Part shown: positions 59,150 through 64,000 of the stretch, piece after piece
Position numbering within the stretch: the stretch's first letter is position 1
How the letters are laid out: every line of letters begins with the position of its first letter
DNA from: JAJDAH01 sp964487605
GTDB taxonomy: Bacteria > Myxococcota_A > Polyangia > Polyangiales > Polyangiaceae
Direction: 5' to 3'
DNA: 64,000 bases
Assembly (NCBI GenBank): GCA_964487605.1
Contig: CAZARU010000030.1
Coordinates: forward strand, 1 to 64,000
The notes under the pieces: model-generated
Databases searched by the model: none
What the model was told of the DNA's origin: nothing
What the model saw: the letters and a program-made list of their open reading frames with translations, nothing else
Translations under genes and position numbers: made by a program

Positions 59150-62100
59150 ATGGCGATCTCCCTGCACCGCCTGCGCCTGACGCCGGGCCTCGTCGTCGTC
59201 GGCGTGCTCCTGCCGATGGCTTGCTCGCTCGGCGCCGACCTCGACGCGCTGCGTGCAGGTGCCGGCGGAGCAGCGGGCCCGGAAGCCGGCGCCGACGCCG
59301 CGGGTGGCTCTCGACCGGACGCGATGGGAGGCGCGTCGGGAGTCGGCGGCACCGCGGCTTCCTCGGGGATCGGCGGCGCGGCGGGCGCGCCAGCGGACGC
59401 CGGGGTCGACGCGGGGCCGTGCACGTCCACCGAGATGCGCTGCGACGGGCACTGCGTGACCACGGCGACGAATCCGGAGCACTGCGGTGGGTGCGGAACG
59501 GAGTGCACGGCGCCGAGCGGCGGTACGCCGGTGTGCGCTGCGGGCACCTGCGACTTCGTCTGCGGCTCGCTCGAGCGCTGCGGCGCGCGCTGCATCGACC
59601 TCGAGGGCGATCCGGCGAACTGCGGCAGCTGCGGCAACGAGTGCCCGCCGGTCAGCGATGGCCAGCCCACGTGCACGGCGCTGGGCTGCGGTGTCTCGTG
59701 CGGGGCCGGCTTCGAGGAGTGTGCCGGCCTGTGCGCCGACGTCACCAGCGATCCGAAGAACTGCGGAGCGTGCCGCAACGCGTGCCCCACGACGCAGGTG
59801 TGCGGCGCGAGCACGTGCAGCGACTCGTGCCCCCCTTCGCTCGACGATTGCAGCGGAGCGTGCGTCGAACTCGACACGTCCGTGGCGCACTGCGGGGCCT
59901 GCGGGAACCGGTGCCCGGCGCCTCCGAACGGAAGCGCGACGTGTACCGCAGGGGTCTGCGGGGTCGCGTGCAACGGCGGCTACACGCCCTGCGGCAGCGT
60001 CTGCGTGAACACCGCCGTCGACCCGGCCAACTGCGGTGCGTGCGGCACGGCGTGCAACACCCCGGCGAACGGCGTCGCCACGTGCGCGGCCTCGGCGTGC
60101 GGCGTAGCGTGCAACGCGGGCTTCGCGAACTGCGGCGGCGCGTGCGTGGACACGGCGACGCACCCCGGACACTGCGGCGGCTGCGGCAATCCATGCACGG
60201 GCGGCCAGGTGTGCAATCAGGGGTCGTGCACTTCGACGTGCCCGTCCGGCACGACCAACTGCGACGGCGCCTGCGTGGACACCGCCTCCAGCCCGTCGAA
60301 CTGCGGGGCCTGCGGCAACGCGTGTTCCACGACCCCGAACGGCACCGCCACCTGCGCGGCCGGCGCGTGCGACGTCTCTTGCGCTTCGGGCTTCACGAAG
60401 TGCGGAGGTGCGTGCCTGAACACGACGAGCGACCCGACGAACTGCGGCGCCTGCGCGAACGCCTGCTCGGTACCGGCGAACGGCGGCGCCACGTGCAGCA
60501 CCGGTCAGTGCGGCATCGCGTGCAACTCCGGCTTCACGCGCTGCGGCACGGCGTGCGTGGACACGGGCACCAGCACGGCTCACTGCGGCCGCTGCGACGC
60601 GCCCTGCTCGGGCAACGAGGTGTGCTCGGGAGGTTCGTGCACGGTGAGCTGCTCCGGCACGGAGGTGGACTGCAGCGGCTCCTGCGTGAACACCGCCACG
60701 AATCCGGCGCATTGCGGCGCCTGCGACGACGCGTGCCCCGTGCCGACCGGCTCGGTGGCCACGTGTTCGGCGCAGACGTGCGGGTTCACGTGCAACGCCG
60801 GACTCACGAAGTGCGGGTCGGCGTGCCTCGCGACGTCCACTCACCTGGACAACTGCGGCGCGTGCGGCAACGCCTGCCCCGCCGTGACGAACGGGACCCG
60901 GACGTGCGTGGGCGGGCAGTGCGGGGTCTCCTGCAACGCGGGGTTCTCCGCCTGCGCGGGAAACTGCGTGGACACGGCCACGAACACGTCGCACTGCGGC
61001 GTCTGCGGCAACGCCTGCCCCGACCGCGCCAATGCGACGAAGTTCTGCGCCGCGGGCAACTGCGGCTTCGTGTGCAGCCCGGGCTTCGTCGACTGCGACA
61101 TGACGGCGAGCACCGGCTGCGAGGTGGACACGCGCTCGAGCGTCGGCCACTGCGGCGCGTGCGGCGTGACATGCACGAACGCCAACGGAACCACGAGCTG
61201 CGTCGGCGGCGTGTGCGTCCCCGCGTGCACCGCGGGCTGGGCGAGCTGCGACTCGGACCCCAGGAACGGATGCGAGACCCAGACGGCGACGAACCCGAGC
61301 CACTGCGGCACGTGCGGCAACGTCTGCGGGACCGCGACGCCCCTGTGCGTCGACGGCGCCTGCGTGGCCAGGCCCGAGACGGTCTCGGCGGGCCTCTTCC
61401 ACAGCTGCGCCACGCGTTCGAGCGGAGCCACGTACTGCTGGGGCTACAACCTGTTCGGCCGGCTGGGGAACGGGACCACCACCAACCAGGACACGGCGAC
61501 GGCCGTCAGCGGGATCACGAACGGCATGTCCGCGTCGAACCACGGCTTCGACGACGTCGCCTTCAGCTGCGTGGCCCGGACCAGCGGTCAGGCCGCGTGC
61601 TGGGGTCACCGCCGCGAGGGACAGCTCGGCGACGGCGGTGGCTCGGCCGGTCAGGAGAACAGCCCCAGGACGGTCAGCAACCTCAGCGACGCCGTGCAGC
61701 TCGCCGCGGGCACGGCGTCGGCCTGCGCCCGGCGCGCCACGGGACAGGTGGTGTGCTGGGGTGACCGGGACGAGGGCCGCCTGGGAGACGGCGGTTCGAA
61801 CGCGGGCTTCTCCGAGATTCCGGTCGCCGTCATCGGCTTCGCCGACGCCATCGACGTGTCCGTCGGGCACCGGCACGCGTGTGCCGTGCGCGCCGGAGGC
61901 ACGGTGATGTGCTGGGGCGATCGCGACCTGGGGCGACTCGGCAACAACACCTCCAGCGGCTACACGAGCACACCGACGGCGGTGACCGGGATCACCAACG
62001 CGGTCCAGGTGTCGGCGGGCTTCGAGCACACGTGCGCCACCCTGGCGAACGGCACCGCGCGCTGCTGGGGCCACCGGGTGAACGACCGACTCGGTGATGG

Positions 62101-62458
62101 CGGCGCGGGGTCCGGGACGTCGCTCACGCCGGTGGTCGTGTCGGGCGTCTCCGACGCCGTGCACGTCTCCGCGGGCTGGATTCACTCCTGTGCCGTCCGC
62201 GCCACCGGCGGCATCGTGTGCTGGGGGGACCGCTCCAGCGGGCGCATAGGGAACGGCGGCAGCACGGCGGGCACCTCCGCCACGGCAACGGCCGTGAGCG
62301 TGATCACCGACGCCAAGCGCGTGGACGCCGGGTACCAGCACAGCTGCGCGACGACGGCCTCGGGGACGTTCTACTGCTGGGGCTACAACGCGTTCGGTCA
62401 GCTCGGGGACAACTCCACGACCCAGCGCACGACACCGGTCGCCGTCCAGGGTATGTGA
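59150..62458 (+). CDS. Cys-rich repeat protein with C-terminal RCC1 propeller
   Basis: Predicted 1102 residues from ATG 59150; the frame is open back to 58970. The N-terminal hydrophobic segment GLVVVGVLLPMAC looks like a lipoprotein signal with an imperfect lipobox. A Gly/Ala linker follows. Residues about 90-740 hold 14 Cys repeats of about 45 residues with core CGGxCVDTxxxPxxCGxCGxxC (MXAN_6577-like, as I recall). Residues about 745-1100 hold seven RCC1-type repeats of form HxCAxxxxGxxxCWGxxxxGxLG, enough for a full seven-bladed propeller. It is likely on the outer surface. Function unknown. Confidence 0.88.
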   Translation: MAISLHRLRLTPGLVVVGVLLPMACSLGADLDALRAGAGGAAGPEAGADAAGGSRPDAMGGASGVGGTAASSGIGGAAGAPADAGVDAGPCTSTEMRCDGHCVTTATNPEHCGGCGTECTAPSGGTPVCAAGTCDFVCGSLERCGARCIDLEGDPANCGSCGNECPPVSDGQPTCTALGCGVSCGAGFEECAGLCADVTSDPKNCGACRNACPTTQVCGASTCSDSCPPSLDDCSGACVELDTSVAHCGACGNRCPAPPNGSATCTAGVCGVACNGGYTPCGSVCVNTAVDPANCGACGTACNTPANGVATCAASACGVACNAGFANCGGACVDTATHPGHCGGCGNPCTGGQVCNQGSCTSTCPSGTTNCDGACVDTASSPSNCGACGNACSTTPNGTATCAAGACDVSCASGFTKCGGACLNTTSDPTNCGACANACSVPANGGATCSTGQCGIACNSGFTRCGTACVDTGTSTAHCGRCDAPCSGNEVCSGGSCTVSCSGTEVDCSGSCVNTATNPAHCGACDDACPVPTGSVATCSAQTCGFTCNAGLTKCGSACLATSTHLDNCGACGNACPAVTNGTRTCVGGQCGVSCNAGFSACAGNCVDTATNTSHCGVCGNACPDRANATKFCAAGNCGFVCSPGFVDCDMTASTGCEVDTRSSVGHCGACGVTCTNANGTTSCVGGVCVPACTAGWASCDSDPRNGCETQTATNPSHCGTCGNVCGTATPLCVDGACVARPETVSAGLFHSCATRSSGATYCWGYNLFGRLGNGTTTNQDTATAVSGITNGMSASNHGFDDVAFSCVARTSGQAACWGHRREGQLGDGGGSAGQENSPRTVSNLSDAVQLAAGTASACARRATGQVVCWGDRDEGRLGDGGSNAGFSEIPVAVIGFADAIDVSVGHRHACAVRAGGTVMCWGDRDLGRLGNNTSSGYTSTPTAVTGITNAVQVSAGFEHTCATLANGTARCWGHRVNDRLGDGGAGSGTSLTPVVVSGVSDAVHVSAGWIHSCAVRATGGIVCWGDRSSGRIGNGGSTAGTSATATAVSVITDAKRVDAGYQHSCATTASGTFYCWGYNAFGQLGDNSTTQRTTPVAVQGM

Positions 62459-62470
62459 CGGCGGCCCGAC

Positions 62471-64000
62471 ATGACCCTACCCACCGCCGTGGCGGAGCGA
62501 CGCACGTTCGCCATCATTTCCCATCCTGACGCCGGAAAGACGACGCTCACCGAGAAGCTGTTGCTCTTCGGCGGGGCCATCCAGCTGGCTGGAGCCGTGA
62601 AGGCGCGCGGCGAGCGGCGACGCGCGCGAAGCGACTGGATGAAGGTGGAGCAAGAGCGCGGAATCAGCGTCACGGCCAGCGCGATGACCTTCCAGTGGGG
62701 CGGGTGCACCTTCAACCTCCTGGACACTCCCGGCCACGAAGACTTCAGCGAGGACACGTACCGCACGCTGACGGCGGTGGACTCCGCCGTCATGGTGCTC
62801 GACGCCGCCAAGGGCATCGAGAACCAGACGCGGAAGCTCTTCGAGGTCTGCCGGTTGCGCGACGTCCCCATCATCACGTTCGTGAACAAGCTCGATCGCG
62901 AGGGGCAAGATCCCTTCGCGTTGCTCGACGAGGTGGAGCAGTCGCTCGCGCTGGACGTGAGCCCCGCGTCGTGGCCCATCGGCATGGGACGATCGTTCGC
63001 CGGAACGTGGGACCTCTTGACCAACAGGTTCATCCCCTTGTCCAGGAGCGAGAGCGATCGCGTCGAGGACGTTCCCGAGGCGGAGGTGTGCCGGGGCCTC
63101 GACGATCCGAAGCTCGCGGCGCGCCTCGACGAGCGTGCGCTGCGGGAACTCCGCGAGCAGGTCGAGATGGCGCGCGGCCTCTGCCCAGCCCTCGACCTCG
63201 CCGCCTATCGGGAGGGGCACCAGACCCCGGTGTACTTCGGAAGTGCGCTGAAGAACTTCGGGGTGAGAGAGCTGCTGGAGGGCCTCGTGAACATGGCGCC
63301 ACCTCCGCGCCCGCAGCCTGCCGTCGAGCGAACGGTGGATCCCTCCGAGTCGAAGGTGACGGCGTTCGTGTTCAAGGTCCAGGCGAACATGGATCCCAAG
63401 CACCGCGACCGCATCGCGTTCGTGCGCCTGTGCTCGGGTCACTTCCGCCGGGGGATGAAGCTGCGACACGTCCGCAGCGACACGCAGCTCGCGGTGCACA
63501 ACCCCGTCCTGTTCCTGGCGCAAGACAGGGAGATTGCCGACGAGGCCTGGGCGGGGGACATCGTGGGCATTCCCAACCACGGCAAGCTCCGCATCGGCGA
63601 CGCGCTCACCGAGGGCGAGGCGCTGCACTTCCGGGGGATCCCGAGCTTCGCGCCCGAGCTCCTCATGCGCGTCCGCGCGACCGATCCGCTCAGAGCGAAG
63701 CACCTGGGCAAGGCGCTCACCCAGATCGCCGAGGAGGGCGCCGCGCGGGTGTTCAAGCCGCGAATCGGCGGCGACTGGATCGTCGGCGTCGTCGGATCGC
63801 TCCAGTTCGACGTCCTGGCCGACCGCGTCCGCAGCGAGTACGAGCTCCCCGTCGTCCTCGAGGCGACCGGCTGGATCACGGCGCGCTGGGTGGAGTCCGA
63901 CGACGGCGCCGTGTTGCGCGACTTCATCAACAAGAACGAGGCGGGCCTCGCCGAGGACCACCTGGGAGCGCCCGTGTTCCTGGCGCGCAGCGACTACCAG
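62471..64000 (+). CDS. prfC: Peptide chain release factor 3, C-terminus cut by window edge
   Basis: 510 codons are open from ATG 62471 to the window end; RF3 is normally about 525-530, so roughly 15-20 residues are missing. G1 is SHPDAGKTT, G3 DTPGHEDFSEDTYR, G4 NKLDREG, and the RF3-type AGAVKARGERRRARSDWM and MGRSFAGTWDL are clear. It is a GTPase that releases RF1/RF2 from the ribosome. Only 12 bases separate it from the stop of the RCC1-protein gene, and no Shine-Dalgarno is seen. Confidence 0.95.
   Translation, partial: MTLPTAVAERRTFAIISHPDAGKTTLTEKLLLFGGAIQLAGAVKARGERRRARSDWMKVEQERGISVTASAMTFQWGGCTFNLLDTPGHEDFSEDTYRTLTAVDSAVMVLDAAKGIENQTRKLFEVCRLRDVPIITFVNKLDREGQDPFALLDEVEQSLALDVSPASWPIGMGRSFAGTWDLLTNRFIPLSRSESDRVEDVPEAEVCRGLDDPKLAARLDERALRELREQVEMARGLCPALDLAAYREGHQTPVYFGSALKNFGVRELLEGLVNMAPPPRPQPAVERTVDPSESKVTAFVFKVQANMDPKHRDRIAFVRLCSGHFRRGMKLRHVRSDTQLAVHNPVLFLAQDREIADEAWAGDIVGIPNHGKLRIGDALTEGEALHFRGIPSFAPELLMRVRATDPLRAKHLGKALTQIAEEGAARVFKPRIGGDWIVGVVGSLQFDVLADRVRSEYELPVVLEATGWITARWVESDDGAVLRDFINKNEAGLAEDHLGAPVFLARSDYQ

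Noticed and set aside
57469..61764. Plus-strand frame of 1431 codons
   Set aside because: It overlaps the hydrolase gene in antisense and the RCC1 gene in another frame; both overlapped genes have clear domains.

Overview
The window is GC-rich DNA that reads as a chromosomal segment of a myxobacterium (Myxococcota, Polyangia type). The evidence is a MYXO-CTERM-like surface-anchor tail, several cysteine-rich lipoproteins with Gly/Ala/Ser linkers, a DUF1592/DUF1552 pair, a receiver-DUF4388 regulator, a Ser/Thr kinase with PEGA proteins, and an FHA-sigma54 activator. Genes are packed closely, with many 4-base ATGA/GTGA overlaps and many GTG starts. No gene-free stretch exceeds 300 bases. I see no rRNA, tRNA, CRISPR array, insertion sequence, integrase or phage gene.

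Layout. 1-349: left-truncated Cys-rich lipoprotein. 615-11831: mainly plus-strand membrane genes. Two are paralogous polytopic proteins with a spermidine-synthase-like methyltransferase fold; the others are GT-C type glycosyltransferases and an OafA-type acyltransferase. A Tat-lipoprotein amidohydrolase and a small cytochrome-like lipoprotein lie on the minus strand among them. 11874-22435: minus-strand block with an SGNH hydrolase lipoprotein, a B12-type radical SAM enzyme, a GT2-methyltransferase fusion and three large membrane proteins. 22640-24236: a second Cys-rich lipoprotein and GDP-mannose 4,6-dehydratase. Together 615-24236 looks like a cell-envelope glycan or glycolipid region; its product is unknown.

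24284-33963: mixed housekeeping: chromate transporter, FAD oxidoreductase, aldo-keto reductase, STAS/SEC14-like protein, WbpD-type sugar acetyltransferase, UvrA, receiver-DUF4388 protein. 34044-36433: a lipoprotein carrying a Hint (hedgehog/intein) domain, a coupled small lipoprotein, and a membrane protein. 36487-39935: coupled DUF1592 and DUF1552 genes. 40127-48121: quinone-oxidoreductase-like protein, a three-gene group with a PilT-like ATPase and a HAD hydrolase, a diheme beta-propeller lipoprotein with a coupled secreted protein, and an M23 peptidase.

48170-58943: signalling and surface region. A kinase and two paralogous PEGA proteins are translationally coupled. An FHA-sigma54 activator faces them. 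A sigma54-like promoter lies between that activator and a secreted MYXO-CTERM protein. A coupled minus-strand trio follows (small protein, SCP2-like/alpha-beta hydrolase, SDR). 59150-64000: a 1102-residue Cys-rich RCC1-propeller protein, then prfC, truncated by the window edge.

The strongest candidates for undescribed biology are the Hint lipoprotein pair, the kinase/PEGA/FHA-activator/MYXO-CTERM neighbourhood, and the twin membrane-embedded spermidine-synthase-like proteins. All functional links are inferences from sequence and gene order.
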